Shown: positions 24,801 through 34,629, counted from the stretch's first letter. The stretch: DNA of 64,000 nt from Strigamia acuminata (GCA_949358305.1 OX442314.1:9355060-9419059); one strand, 5' to 3'. Translations and numbers: made by a program. The notes: generated from the letters alone by a model not told the origin.

Positions 24801-25861
24801 GGCCGTCAATCGACCGTGACATCGAGTCGATGGTGCGTTCGTGCGACGTGTGCCAGCGCGCACTCCCGGATCCGCCAAAGACGTCCGACCTGCGTTGGCC
24901 CATTCCCGACGAAATTTGGGGGCGAATCCACCTCGATTTCGCCGGCCCCTTCCATGGCAAAATGTTCCTGCTGGCTGTGGATGCGCGCACCAAGTGGTGC
25001 GAAGTTCGTATGATGACCGCCACTACCTCGAAAGCAACAATTGCGGTTTTAAAATGTTGGTTTAAACGTCACGGCTTGCCGATCCACGTTCATTCCGACA
25101 ATGGGCCGCAATTCACTTCAGCGGAATTTGTTGACTTCCTGTCACGGAACGGCATCCGACAAACTCGTTCACCGCCTTTCCACCCAGCTACCAACGGAGC
25201 AGTGGAAGGCTTCGTGAAGACTTTTAAAAATCAAGTCGGAAAATTTCTAAATTTGAATTTGAGCATTTCAGAAGCCGTTGACCAATTTTTAATTGCCTAT
25301 CGCTCGACGCCGCACGTTTCTACACGGACTACGCCGTCCGAGGCATTTCTACAACGAACTGTTCGAACTAGATTACATTTGTTGAACCCCCGCTTAATGC
25401 CGGAGCCAACAACTGTGGAAACGCGCCGTTCCTTCGAGCCTGGGGAATTGGTGTTCGCGCGCGACTATTTGCACGCCGCGAGATGGGTTCCTGGGATAAT
25501 ATCGCAGAAGACATCGTCCACCACGTACGATGTGGCCGTCGGAAATGCCATAATTTGGAACCGACATGCGGACCAGCTCCGAAAACGCCAGACTTCGCAC
25601 GCTCAAATTCCGGAGGGGGGAGGGAATCGCGGACATTTTCCTTTGATAAGTGACGACTCAAACCTCGGTAATACACCCTCAGTTGTACAACCGCAAGTCC
25701 TAGTTGCTCCTCCCAATTCACCCAACCTCCTAAACGTTCGTGATGCTTCTCCAGCTCCTACACCTCCTCCTGTTCCCGTCAATACTCCTGTTGTGCCGTA
25801 CCGCCATCCCCAGCGTATTCGCAACCCGACACAATTTTACGGATATAATAACAGTGATTAA
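21803..25861 (+). CDS. gag-pol: Gag-Pol polyprotein of the gypsy element, 1352 residues
   Basis: One uninterrupted frame from an ATG 197 nt after the LTR. Gag is about residues 1-190. Two CCHC zinc knuckles follow (Cys225-Cys228-His233-Cys238 and Cys245-Cys248-His253-Cys258). The protease has DTGA at 317-320. Reverse transcriptase has LDM with Asp554 and FIDD at 614-617. RNase H has Asp763, Glu804 and Asp829. Integrase has His981, His984, Cys1014, Cys1017 and the triad Asp1045, Asp1099, Glu1135 (D-X35-E). The order protease-RT-RNase H-integrase defines Ty3/gypsy. One oddity is that the usual RT motif G-D-Y/F-K/R reads GCYN at 517-520, so two normally conserved residues are changed. The tail after residue 1240 is rich in Pro, Thr and Asn. 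No envelope frame is present. It makes the proteins for reverse transcription and insertion of its own RNA. Confidence 0.97.
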   Translation: MSALKGTPREYDPTEDWGLYCKRMTSIFACNKIVDDQEKVHTLLSYVGMPTFKQLDTLAAPKEAADLKYADLVALMQKNARAKPLVLGEIRRFHRRDRLPNETVLEYSLALQDLAQNCEFADKTNELRNRFLCGLQNEQVQQALTLKKDLTFDDAVEFAAAAEVSQKEFSTIATQNASALPVHKLHYDSKPRHDASRGRKRSSRGTTSFQPGRQPSNSKGNVSACSACGSKSHTREACRFRDATCHGCGKTGHIKPVCRSVLKSPAPVHAVEMPQQLTYYAVEPDLTTTVNAIGIKATQPIILAIKIANVNLLMEMDTGAGATFINLETYTKYFSNFPLQPLPIQMNTYGGTTLRMEGVCEVPVRHRDRDFRLPLCVATHGPVPLLGRDWLEAFGLLSKTGDLVGAEVFSLSTSTPTPEKLDTPSSNRLDEILERHANVFRDEIGCYNVHKVHIDIDPAVQPIFLKNYPVPLAMKPRLEEELRRLQDLGIITPVASSKWATPIMHVLKSDGTLKIAGCYNRTINKAVLPNSYPLPLFEDVAAKLSGGETYSTLDMNHAYNQLELDAESKLVCTINTHLGLFTVNRLFYGISSAPAIFQREMDKLTAKVESTQPFIDDSAVTGATNATHLCNLDQLLGAFDKANLTLNRKKCKFLRACVQFLGLNISKLGITPVDSKLAPLRNAMQPTDVLSLKSFLGLINYYGKFINNLSTLLEPLYRLTRDDTPWTWGQEQHKAWTKVKAAVTVDSALAHYDAKKQLYLTVDASPVGVGAFISHVENGIHRPIAFASSLLSSAQKNYAQIDREGLAIVYGVRRFHHHLFGRKFILRTDHKPLVAIFGEKKGCNQIVAARLHRWAIFLSAYDYAIEHVPAVDNQIADGLSRNPQPVVDGREDLDMHVNEIFSVSLSQFPVSQAALRAAYDADAQLQAVLQCIRDEWKSKTPDLINFYKHRSAFSTHGPFLFLSERLVVPEQLRRAVLTELHAGHFGIVRTKSLARSTVWWPSIDRDIESMVRSCDVCQRALPDPPKTSDLRWPIPDEIWGRIHLDFAGPFHGKMFLLAVDARTKWCEVRMMTATTSKATIAVLKCWFKRHGLPIHVHSDNGPQFTSAEFVDFLSRNGIRQTRSPPFHPATNGAVEGFVKTFKNQVGKFLNLNLSISEAVDQFLIAYRSTPHVSTRTTPSEAFLQRTVRTRLHLLNPRLMPEPTTVETRRSFEPGELVFARDYLHAARWVPGIISQKTSSTTYDVAVGNAIIWNRHADQLRKRQTSHAQIPEGGGNRGHFPLISDDSNLGNTPSVVQPQVLVAPPNSPNLLNVRDASPAPTPPPVPVNTPVVPYRHPQRIRNPTQFYGYNNSD

Positions 25862-25952
25862 GTGTATTTGTTTTTATTAATCGAATTGGTACATTGTCTA
25901 TCGTGAATGAATTCTATTATTGTATTTGTGATTTGATTAATGTGCCATTAAT

Positions 25953-25961
25953 GGGGAATGA
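25953..25961 (+). other. Polypurine tract next to the 3' LTR
   Basis: GGGGAATGA directly abuts the 3' LTR, the place where plus-strand synthesis is primed. It is short and contains one T. Confidence 0.55.
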
Positions 25962-26145
25962 TGCTGTGTTCGGACTTCACTGCATGTTTTGTGTAGTGAC
26001 GTTATCTTTGCCTCAGGCGCTGTACCCCCAGCGCCACCTTGTAGCTTGACCCCGAATAAAGCACTTGTTAGTTCTTAGCCTAATATGACTGACCTTTCAT
26101 TTCAACCATCCTCAACATAATTTGTTATTAGTAAGATATATACTA
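25962..26145 (+). repeat. 3' LTR, 184 bp
   Basis: Reads the same as the 5' LTR along its whole length, including AGCGCCACCTTG at 26030-26041. Confidence 0.95.
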
Positions 26146-26158
26146 AACAAAACATTTT

Positions 26159-26179
26159 TTCTCTCTCTCTCTCTCTCTC
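26159..26179. repeat. (CT)n microsatellite
   Basis: About ten CT dinucleotides just outside the retrotransposon. Confidence 0.9.
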
Positions 26180-26299
26180 ACAAACTCGCAAAAATATTTC
26201 GTAATTGGTGGTCGTGAATCATTCTGCCGTCAGATGGCAGCTTCCACTCGCGCCAAATATCCGGTTCCATCTCGATGCATGAGATATGGAAGGGGGTGC

Positions 26300-26725
26300 A
26301 AGATACTGTCGAACCTCGTTATAACGTAGTAATCCCCGGGTTCCTTACAATTCGTTATAACGAGGTTCGACTGAATTTATCATCGCGATATAACGAATTG
26401 TCGTTATAACGAAGAAATTTTACGAGTTCCTTACGATTCGTTATAACGAGGTTCGACTGTACCTACGTTTCGGGATATAACAAATTTTCGTTATAACGAA
26501 AAAATTAACCCCGGGTATCTTCAGATTCGTTATAACGAGGTTCGACTGTACCTATGCATCGGGATATAACGAATTTTCGTTATAACGAAAAAATTTCTCA
26601 GGTTTCTTGCGATTCGTTATAACGAGGTTCGACTGTACCTGTGTAACAAATTTTCGTTATAATGAAGAAATTTCCTCATGTTCTTGCGATTCGTTATAAT
26701 GAGGTTCGACTGTACCTATGGAGTT
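26300..26725. repeat. ~87-bp tandem array of CGTTATAACGAGGTTCGACTG units
   Basis: CGAGGTTCGACTG starts near 26361, 26447, 26536, 26623 and 26700 (spacings 86, 89, 87, 77). Between the copies, GATATAACGAATTTTCG and CGTTATAACGAA form further palindromes. Five copies of what looks like a single MITE end. Confidence 0.88.
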
Positions 26726-27235
26726 TGATTCTCCCCCTTTTCTTTTCCGGTATGTTTCGTGTGTTGTTGTATAATCGTCTCGCGAAAGCCGATCCTATGC
26801 AAATTGCCGGTCCCGGGAGACGAATCCCAATCACATCTTTCAATTGGATTTGGGCTGAGCGAGTTTCAATTTTATTCCCACACAACATGTTTTTTTTTTT
26901 TAAAGAAAAAAAACGTAATGCATCGAGTTCGTTATAGGGAATGTTGGTTTTAAATTGGGTTGTTTTGTTTTGTATTTTTATTTTTTTTTGTCATTTTATG
27001 TGAAATCATTTTTGCAGATAAATGTTTTTGATGAGTGATTTGATTGGTAATTTTTATACAATTACCAGTACAGTATTACTATTAGGAAACACGGATTTTG
27101 ATTGTGATTGATGATTCAAATTTGCAATTGTTTGGGTAAATTTCAAATGATTGTAGTGATTTTGTGCACATTTTGGTTGAATTTCTCATGAACTTAATGA
27201 TTTTGTGTCAAAATTTGGTTGAAATCCGAACACAT
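26726..27235. other. Non-coding, C-poor
   Basis: Bases 26941-27060 contain about 22 G and 4 C. No gene recognised. Confidence 0.4.
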
Positions 27236-27690
27236 TTCACAAATTTCTTCAATTTTCGAACAATTTTCACAATTTTCTTCAATTTTCGAACAAATTTCAC
27301 AAATTTCTTTAATTTTCGAACAAATTTAACAAATTTCTTCAATTTTCGAACAAATTTAACAAATTTCACACATTTCAAACAATTTTCACAATTTTCACAA
27401 ATTTTACAAATTTCAAACAAATTTCACAAATTTCAAACAATTTTCACAAATTTCACAAATTTTACAAATTTCAAACAAATTTCACAAATTTCAAACAAAT
27501 TTCTTCAATTTTCGAACAAATTTCAAACAAATTTCTTCAATTTTCGAACAAATTTCAAACAAATTTCTTCAATTTTCGAACAAATTTCAAACAAATTTCT
27601 TCAATTTTCGAACAAATTTCAAACAAATTTCAAACAAATTTCAAACAAATTTCAAACAAATTTCAAACAAATTTCAAACAATTTTTCACA
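27236..27690. repeat. 32-bp and 11-bp tandem array (AATTTTCGAACAAATTTC)
   Basis: TTTTCGAAC starts at 27541, 27573 and 27605 (32 bp). From about 27612 the array collapses to an 11-bp AAATTTCAAAC unit. Confidence 0.9.
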
Positions 27691-28800
27691 ACTTTCCCCA
27701 ACTTTTGACTAAAATCCAATCCAATTCCACTATACCATCTCAAACATTTGTTTCACACTCCAAACAGAATTCCTAATTTTCATCAACATACATCCTTTCT
27801 TCCACATTCACAATTCCCCCCCACCCCGCCCCCCCCCCCAAAAAAAAACATCTTCACCAACAACCATCCTTACCAAACATCCAATAAACCTCTCCACCAA
27901 AAAACCTTCCCCAACCCAAAAAAACCCCCAACCGCTCCATTTTTTAATTCCATTCCAACCCCTCAAAAAACTCATGTTTATCAACTCAATTTAAATATTT
28001 GCCCAACCGTCCTTACACCGAGGTCGCATTTAAAAATCACCCCGACTCCCAAACCCTAAAAAAGTGTGAGTGACAGAAGCTGATCTGGCAACAATCTCCT
28101 TTTTTTTCCCCGCGAGGGGGCGTGCGCTTCTTAATGGATGCGGTCTGGTCGCATGGACGCGAAGCTTTTTCACCATTTTAATCACGAGCCCCCAGAATGC
28201 CACGTGCTCAACCCCCTCCCCACCCCCACCCTTCCCGTTCCCATCACTCGAACTGCCCCCCCCCGCCCCCCCATCCCTACTCATCACCCCCCCTGTGGGT
28301 TTATCGAGGATTGCTGGCGTGTTAGCCGAATTGAGGGTCAGGGGTGAGAATAAGAAAAGACTGGGGGGGCAGGGGGGGGCAATGAAGAGGGGGATGAGAT
28401 GTCCAAAGGGAATTTGGACTCGCATGTAGATGAGTTTGTGTGGGGGACTACGCCCTTCAAAAGTGAGCTGGGATTGCGTGACGTGTGGAATTCATAACTA
28501 GACTGGTAGTGGACAGTGGACACTAATTTTTCCAAGTGGTGGATCCGATGGATTTCAATTTGGCAAAGAGGTTGGGGAATTCCGAGAGTAAATCCCATCA
28601 AAATGGAATTGTGAAGGTGTAAAGTTGGTCGGTGGGTTAAGGGACTAGCGAAGGTCGTTTCGCACACCCCGTGATGACCGAAGAGGTTAAGTTTTTTTTT
28701 TTTTTTTTTTTTTTTTGAGGGGTGTGGGGGTGTGGATTGGTTGTTTGGGGCCGTTGGTGTAGTTTATTGTTGTGTAAAGTATTTTTTTTTATTGAAATGC
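27691..28800. other. G-depleted tract, then homopolymer-rich non-coding DNA
   Basis: 27721-27900 has almost no G. Poly(C) occurs at 27815-27840 and 28255-28295, G runs at 28360-28380 and poly(T) at 28690-28716. No gene supported. Confidence 0.4.
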
Positions 28801-28807
28801 ACTTAGG

Positions 28808-29330
28808 AAACGTCAATTGAATTTTGGACGGGGAATATCGAATTGTTGGCCGAAGCAAGTCGACCGTCGTCCGCGTGGGGACTCGATCACGGTCGGATAA
28901 ATTATTTCAGCCGAAAGCCAAACTTTTACAATTTTGACAACGTTTAGAGCAAATAAAAATAACATAAACACACCAAATCAACATTTCCTCCAAAAATTAA
29001 AAAAAAATTAACTGTGACACGATAAAACATCGATTGAGTTTTGGACGGAAATTATCAAATTGTTGGCCGCGGTAAGTCGACCGTCGCCCGCGTGAGAACT
29101 CAATCACGGTCGCATAAATCATTTTTCCACCAAAAATCAATCTTTTAACAACATTTCCATCAAATTCACGTAAACACAACACACAAACACAAAAAATAAA
29201 CATTTTCTCCCGAAATAAAACCCTACACAAAAACCCAATTAAACACCGACACGATAAAACACCAATTCACTTTTCGACGGAGATTATCAAATTCTTGGCC
29301 GCACCAAGTCGCCCGTCTCCGGCATCACAA
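28808..29330. repeat. Three diverged copies of a ~216-231 bp unit
   Basis: Each copy has a TTTTGGACGG-like block, ATTGTTGGCCG, AAGTCGACCGTC and, in two copies, a CAATCACGGTCG or CGATCACGGTCG block. Equivalent points fall near 28818, 29034 and 29265. The third copy is the most decayed. Confidence 0.75.
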
Positions 29331-30296
29331 CACCGCCACCACCGTACAAATCAAAAACCAAACTTTTTCCAACAAATAACACGATTTTTTGATAAACCGG
29401 ATCCACAACCCCCTTCACCCCCCCACACAATAAAAAAAAAATTCTAAAAATTAAAAAAAAAAAACCTGAACAATGTGACAAATGCAGGGGGTAACAGGGT
29501 CACATGATGGATGACAATGACTTTTGATTGGGTTAATTGGACGCGTGTCTTCAAACTCACGTCGGACAGCCGCAAGAGGTCGTCCCAACTGTTATAACAA
29601 GCCACATTTAATGGATTTCCCTTAACCCTAAACCATTAACTATAATTAAAATAATTGACGTCGCATGTCACGTGTCCAGCAGTTGTCAAGGTATTGCCCA
29701 CTCTTTTTTCCCCATTCCGCATTTTACACCCCTGCCCCCCCCACCTGCCCCCCCATTCAACTCACAAATGTGAGGGAGGAAGGACAAACAAAATCCCTCT
29801 TTGTCACAGCGCCTTATCGCCACCAGAGGGGGCGGCATAACCAATTTAATCATGGTTACCCCCTTATCGTGGCCCCCTAATCAGTGACAACCCCCTTGTA
29901 GAAGTACACAACACTTCCCCACCCCCACCAATCCCGGCTTTTCAGCATCTGAGTGACACTTTGCCCTCCCCTTGTGTCACCAACACCGAAATCCTCCCCC
30001 CGGAGCTTTCAATAAATATTTAATGTTCAGAAGTCTCTTACCTTGAGGCGTCGCTTTTATGCTATCGAGCAACCGGAAGTGGATATGTTGCTCAGGAAAT
30101 TGTCACCTCGGGCTGTTATTTTATCCAATTATCATCAACCTGGAAAATAAGTGGCGACTTGTTAACACCAATAAAGTGGACATTTTGTCAGAAACGAGTA
30201 ACGACTTAGAAAATCAACAAATCATTCTGATTGGATAGAAATTAAATATTATAATTTTTTTTTTTTAAATAATAAAATTTTAAAAAATAAAAAAAT
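29331..30296. other. Non-coding, CTCF- and ETS-like sites
   Basis: No gene recognised. CCGGAAGT lies at 30073-30080. A strong CTCF-like site is listed separately. Confidence 0.4.
29818..29836 (+). promoter_or_regulatory. CTCF-like site CGCCACCAGAGGGGGCGGC
   Basis: Best match in the window to the animal CTCF core CCASYAGRKGGC, on the plus strand. Function is inferred from the motif alone. Confidence 0.45.
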
Positions 30297-30338
30297 AACA
30301 TTAAGTATCATGCAGGGTGTAATTTTCAATATAAAAAT

Positions 30339-30470
30339 AATTTTTTATAATTAAATTTCAAAAAATTAACATTAGGCATCATGCAGGCTGTACTTTTCGA
30401 CCAAGTTACCGCCTGCATGATGCTGGAAAATTCGCTTTTCAGCCATTTTTAAACGAGAATTATTTTATTA
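30339..30470 (+). repeat. Left arm of the H2B inverted repeat
   Basis: Contains its own hairpin, GGCATCATGCAGGC paired with GCCTGCATGATGC; one mismatch (TACCGCC) shortens the stem to 13 bp. Confidence 0.9.
30464..30469 (-). terminator. Poly(A) signal of the H2B gene
   Basis: AATAAA on the minus strand, 54 nt after the stop codon. No GGCTCTTTTCAGAGCC-type histone stem-loop is seen on this strand, which points to polyadenylated, replication-independent mRNA. Confidence 0.6.
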
Positions 30471-30523
30471 TTATTAAAAAAACGAAAAACAAGCATTACA
30501 AAATAGAAAAAAACCAACGGAGC

Positions 30524-30925
30524 TTAATTAATTTCCTTCTTTTCATCATCAAATTCAATCTCTTTGCTTTTTTCGGCAACCAGAGCGCCTTGATACCTGG
30601 CCACGGCTTTGTTGCCTTCGCAAACGGCGTGTCGGGCCAATTCCGGGGGAAGCATTAATCGAACGACGGTCTGGACTTCCCGACTGGTAATAGTGCCGCG
30701 CTTGTTTATTTGCGCCACACGAGCAGCTTCGTCCGCGATCCTTTCGAATAAATCGATGACCATACTATTCATAATGTTCATCGCCTTGTTGGTAAGACAA
30801 GAACCGGGATGAACGTCCTTCAACACCTTATTAATGTAGCTCATGTAATTTTCCTTCCTGCGCCGGCTTCGTCGCTTCTTATCGCCGCTCATGTTCAACA
30901 CGGATCGCTTGGTCGCTGGAGCCAT
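30524..30925 (-). CDS. Divergent histone H2B variant, 133 residues, intronless
   Basis: H2B pairs with H2A in the nucleosome. The histone fold is clear from about residue 26 to 111 ([53 protein letters not shown]). The N-tail is short and Arg/Lys rich (KKRRSRRRK at 16-24). It differs from canonical H2B in three ways. The ubiquitinated Lys of the AVTKY block is Arg110 (AVARY). There is Cys43 and Cys102. A ~20-residue acidic tail ([16 protein letters not shown]) extends past the normal end. The start is the only ATG giving a histone tail, and it lies 51 bp from a TATA box. Together with the poly(A)-type 3' end this suggests a replacement or germline-type variant; the tissue is unknown. It lies inside the inverted-repeat cassette. 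No other histone gene is nearby. Confidence 0.95.
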   Translation of the reverse strand: MAPATKRSVLNMSGDKKRRSRRRKENYMSYINKVLKDVHPGSCLTNKAMNIMNSMVIDLFERIADEAARVAQINKRGTITSREVQTVVRLMLPPELARHAVCEGNKAVARYQGALVAEKSKEIEFDDEKKEIN

Positions 30926-30976
30926 GATCTAATGTCCGTTAGTTTCGAATGTGCTTGAAGTTACTTCCAGCGAGCC

Positions 30977-31070
30977 TATATACAGAAAATTCCGAACGAA
31001 ATACCACCGTAAGAGTCAATCCTCATTGGTCACTAAGTTTACGTATGCCGTACGAATTTCGGCAGCCAAT
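30977..31070 (-). promoter_or_regulatory. H2B promoter: TATA box and two CCAAT boxes
   Basis: TATATA at 30977-30982 on the gene strand. CCAAT lies at 31025-31029 on the gene strand, and an inverted CCAAT at 31066-31070. Spacing suits a histone promoter and all elements lie inside the inverted repeats. Confidence 0.75.
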
Positions 31071-31168
31071 CAGCGGCAAGAAGGTTCACGGCATGTATTT
31101 TTAACCATTAAGTTCGATTATTTACGTTAAAATTCGAATTTACCGACGGAAACAAATTTTTTACTCAA

Positions 31169-31300
31169 AAATAAAATTATTCTCGTTTAAAAATGGCCGA
31201 AAAGCGAATTTTCCAGCATCATGCAGGCTGTAACCTGGTCAAAAAGTACAGCCTGCATGATGCCTAATGTTAATTTTTTTAAAATTTAATTATAAAAATT
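31169..31300 (-). repeat. Right arm of the H2B inverted repeat
   Basis: Inverse of the left arm. Its internal hairpin is intact: GCATCATGCAGGCTGTA pairs over 17 bp with TACAGCCTGCATGATGC. Confidence 0.9.
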
Positions 31301-31339
31301 ATCTTTTTTAATTTTATTCAAAGATAAAAGGGGCCCGAA

Positions 31340-31700
31340 CCCTCCACTTAGGCCCAACCAATGGGGCCCAAAATTATACTACTTCCCCAAGGTTCAGGAA
31401 ACCCAAAATTGACACACAAAGGGGCCCCAAAATTGACTTTTTTATTAGGTCCAGTCAAAGGGGCCCTAACATTGACTGTTCTTCCTAGGTCCAGTCACAG
31501 GGGCCCCAAAATAAATTTTTTTTCATGCTCATGGGCCCCAAAATTGACAGTAAATTCCCTGGTGCAGACAAACGGGCCCCAAAAATGACGTTTTCCACAG
31601 GTCAAAAGTTTCTCTCCCTAGACCCAATGAAAGAGTCCTCAAATTCTCTCTCTTTTAAGCCCCATGGGGCCCACAATCAACTCATTATTGCCCAGGCCCC
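31340..31700. repeat. ~40-bp tandem repeat with GGGGCCCCAAAATTGAC
   Basis: GGGGCCCC-type blocks start near 31420, 31461, 31500, 31533 and 31574, alternating with AGGTCCAGTC. Degenerate, six or more copies. Confidence 0.82.
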
Positions 31701-32685
31701 AAGAGACCCGAAATTACATATAAATTACAAACATCAATTCGTGTGATTTATGGTTTTTCAAGTGGCTGGGGGCCCCCATTGGCCGGGTCACAGGTGACAA
31801 CAATAAATGCTCCCCTTTAACGTGTCAATATTTAATCCAAACTTGTGAACGAAGCAAAATGTGACAATGGATTTCCAAGTGACCACTCGGCATGTCCACC
31901 TCTCGCGCCCTTCATTCCTGGTCGCCATGGCGACGCGATTTTTCATTCAATTTATGAAAATCCATTGACCATTTGCATTGAATATTGCCAACATTCCTAA
32001 TTTGCTTGCTGGCCACATCAAAGGAGTAAAGTGAATGAGTTCGGTGAGGCAGGGGGTCGACCAACAGTGTGAGATGACCGCTGGTCATGTGTCGCATTAC
32101 TCAAATTGCATTATAGACGGGAATTAGCGAGTGTGCGCAATATTGCATTATGGGAATGCAAGACTTAAACTTTGCAGTGCAAGTGCAATCAAATTAATCA
32201 TTAAAAGTTGAGCGTCGGGGCCGCGTTGAATTTTTCATTTATTTTTAATTTTTGGATTTTTTTAATTTTTTTGTTTTGGTTTTGATGGTCGTGGTGTGAT
32301 GAGTCATCAAGCGAGATGCATACGCAATTAGGCTGGGGGTCAAGGCCTCGAAGATGGGGATGGACAGACCCCCCCTGGTGATGGACCGGAGTCCAATTAG
32401 TTGCAGCATCCCTGGGAGAATCAAAGAGAGGATTAGGAAAGATGGAGTCATCAGATTGGGATTGGGATTGGTGAATTAAATCGAAATTTTGATTTGGTTT
32501 TGTTTGGGGTTTTTTTTTTTTTTTTTAGTGGATAAAAATTATATAAATTTGAAATAGATTTTTTTCCGCCATTTTGGATTTTTAAATTTTTTTTTTTAGA
32601 TGTGTTTTCTGTTTTTCACCTTTTTCACAATTAGTTTGTACGCCATTTTGGATTTGATTGCCGACATTTTTTTTTTTCAAAATTA
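31701..32685. other. Non-coding, C-poor at its right end
   Basis: No gene recognised. Bases 32461-32580 contain about 23 G and 5 C. T-rich tract at 32510-32526. Confidence 0.4.
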
Positions 32686-33120
32686 CTGTTTCCACCATTT
32701 TACATCCTAAAAACAGCTTTTACACCATTTTACATCCTAAAAACAGCTTTTACACCATTTTACATCCTAAAAACAGCTTTTACACCATTTTACATCCTAA
32801 AAACAGCTTTTACACCATTTTACATCCTAAAAACAGCTTTTTCCACCATTTTCCATCAGCCTTTACACAATTTTACATCCTCAAAACAGCTTTTTCCACC
32901 ATTTTACATCCTAAAAATAGCTTTTTCCACTATTTTACATCCTAAAAATAGCTTTTTCCACTATTTTCCATCCTAAAAACAGCTTTTTCCACCATTTTAC
33001 ATCCTAAAAACAGCTTTTTCCACTATTTTCCATCCTAAAACCAGCTTTTTCCACCATTTTCCATCCTAAAAACAGCTTTTTCCACCATTTTAAATCAACT
33101 TTTGCACCATTTACATCCTA
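32686..33120. repeat. 30-31 bp tandem array (ACCATTTTACATCCTAAAAA)
   Basis: TACATCCTAA starts at 32701, 32731, 32761, 32791 and 32821, an exact 30-bp period. Later units gain bases and degrade. Confidence 0.95.
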
Positions 33121-33839
33121 AAAGCACCTTTTCCGCCATTTTAGATTTTCAAAATTACTTTTTTCGCCATTTTATATTTTTCTAAATTAGATTTTCCACC
33201 ATTTCCAACTTTTCTCGCCATTTTATACAATTTTTAAAAATTAATTTTCTCAAGCAAACGGACCCACCAAGCTTTTGTTTACCATTTTTAACGGCGAAAT
33301 AACTCACCAATGACACTTGCATTTTATAGAAGTCATTTAGTTGATGCAGTTATTTTAGCCCATTAATCTTAATAGAAATTTTTGAGTGGACATTAAAAAA
33401 AAAAGTCATGTCCCTGCGAGGACAGCGATTGATGTTGTATCAGTTGAGACTTGATTTGGAGAATAAATGGCACGCGATTTTACTTCAAACTAGCAAACCA
33501 TTTGTATTTATTTCAATTGGTGTCTTATTTTCATCGGAATGGCAGTTTAATGCACGACCCGAGACCAGACGCCATGTTACACACGTGTGATTTATGGCGC
33601 GTCAAAACGACTCACTTGTCACAAAGTGGCAGCACCAACGAACAAATTGAACAATGAAAAAAATTAATATTATAAATTAAAAAAAAAAATTTTTTTAAAC
33701 ACCATCCCTATATGCTTCAACAATACACTGAAATTATGTTGCAAATATAATAAATTTGCAAAGATGTAGTTTGGATGTTCTTGGAAATACGAAAAAAAAA
33801 CATATTAAACGACTAAATATCCATCAATTGATGTCTGAA
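33121..33839. other. Non-coding DNA between two arrays
   Basis: G-poor at first (33121-33240, about 6 G and 25 C), then ordinary AT-rich DNA. No gene. Confidence 0.4.
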
Positions 33840-34345
33840 ATGAAGAAAAATAGTTAAAAATATGTCTGAAATAATAAAAAATAGACAAGAAAATGTCTAA
33901 AATGATGAAAAATAGACAAGAAAATGTCTATAATGATGAAAAATAGACAAGAAAATGTCTAAAATGATGAAAAATAAACATGAAAATGTCTGAAATGATG
34001 AAAAATAGACAAGAAAATGTCTAAAATGGTGAAAAATAGACAAGAAAATGTCTAAAATGATGAAAAATAGACAAGAAAATGTCTAAAATGATGAAAAATA
34101 GACAAGAAAATGTCTAAAATGATGAAAAATAGACAAGAAAATGTCTAAAATGATGAAAAATAGACAAGAAAATGTCTAAAATGATGAAAAATAGACCAGA
34201 AAATGTCTGAATGATGAAAAATAAACAAGAAAATGTCTAAAATAATGTAAAATAGACAAGAAAATGTCTAAAATGATGAAAAATGGACAAGAAAATGTCT
34301 AAAATGATGAAAAATAGACAAGAAAATGTCTAAAATGATGAAATA
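33840..34345. repeat. 31-bp tandem array (AAAATGATGAAAAATAGAC)
   Basis: About 16 units, with GTCTAAAATG at 34081 and 34112. Central copies are nearly identical. There are no variable spacers, so it is not a CRISPR. Confidence 0.95.
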
Positions 34346-34587
34346 TGTCATGTCTAGACCGACCATGTTCGTCATTACAACGCTATGATTCGTAAAGTCG
34401 CAATGATATAGTGATATTTCTGTTATTTTGGCCGGAACCGCAGGTACCGCTTATTTTTTCAGATTTTTTTAGATTTCCCGGTTCCGTAATTTTCCATCCG
34501 GTTTCCCTGGACCGAAACCCTAGATAATATTTATTTGTCAAATTGTCAAATATGAATGCAATTTCAATCACTTTCTTTTTAATTTTT

Positions 34588-34629
<42 letters not shown>

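Larger units (their letters stand above)
21418..26150 (+). mobile_element. Intact Ty3/gypsy LTR retrotransposon with AACAA target duplication
   Basis: The body 21423-26145 (4723 bp) is flanked by AACAA at 21418-21422 and 26146-26150. The two 184-bp LTRs appear identical base for base, and the single Gag-Pol frame is open throughout, so the insertion is very recent. The small size, short LTRs, single ORF, two zinc knuckles and lack of an envelope frame resemble Mag-like elements; the clade is inference. Confidence 0.96.
30339..31300. mobile_element. Inverted-repeat cassette enclosing a histone H2B gene
   Basis: Two inverted repeats of ~132 bp (30339-30470 and 31169-31300), about 95% identical by eye, enclose the H2B promoter, coding frame and 3' end with little else. 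A third, partial copy of the repeat (TAAGTATCATGCAGGGTGTA) lies just outside at about 30297-30335. No transposase and no clear target duplication were found, so mobility is inference. Confidence 0.6.

Noticed and set aside
27164-27712. 182-codon frame rich in Phe, Asn and Lys
   Set aside because: Produced by the 32- and 11-bp array; low complexity with no domain.
30430-30455. CGCTTTTCAGCC resembling a histone 3' stem-loop core
   Set aside because: It is on the plus strand while H2B is on the minus strand, lacks a proper stem, and is also present in the other repeat arm upstream of the gene.
33840-34345. CRISPR-like regular repeats (also 42.8-43.5 and 61-61.9 kb)
   Set aside because: Units abut directly with no unique spacers, and the genome is eukaryotic.
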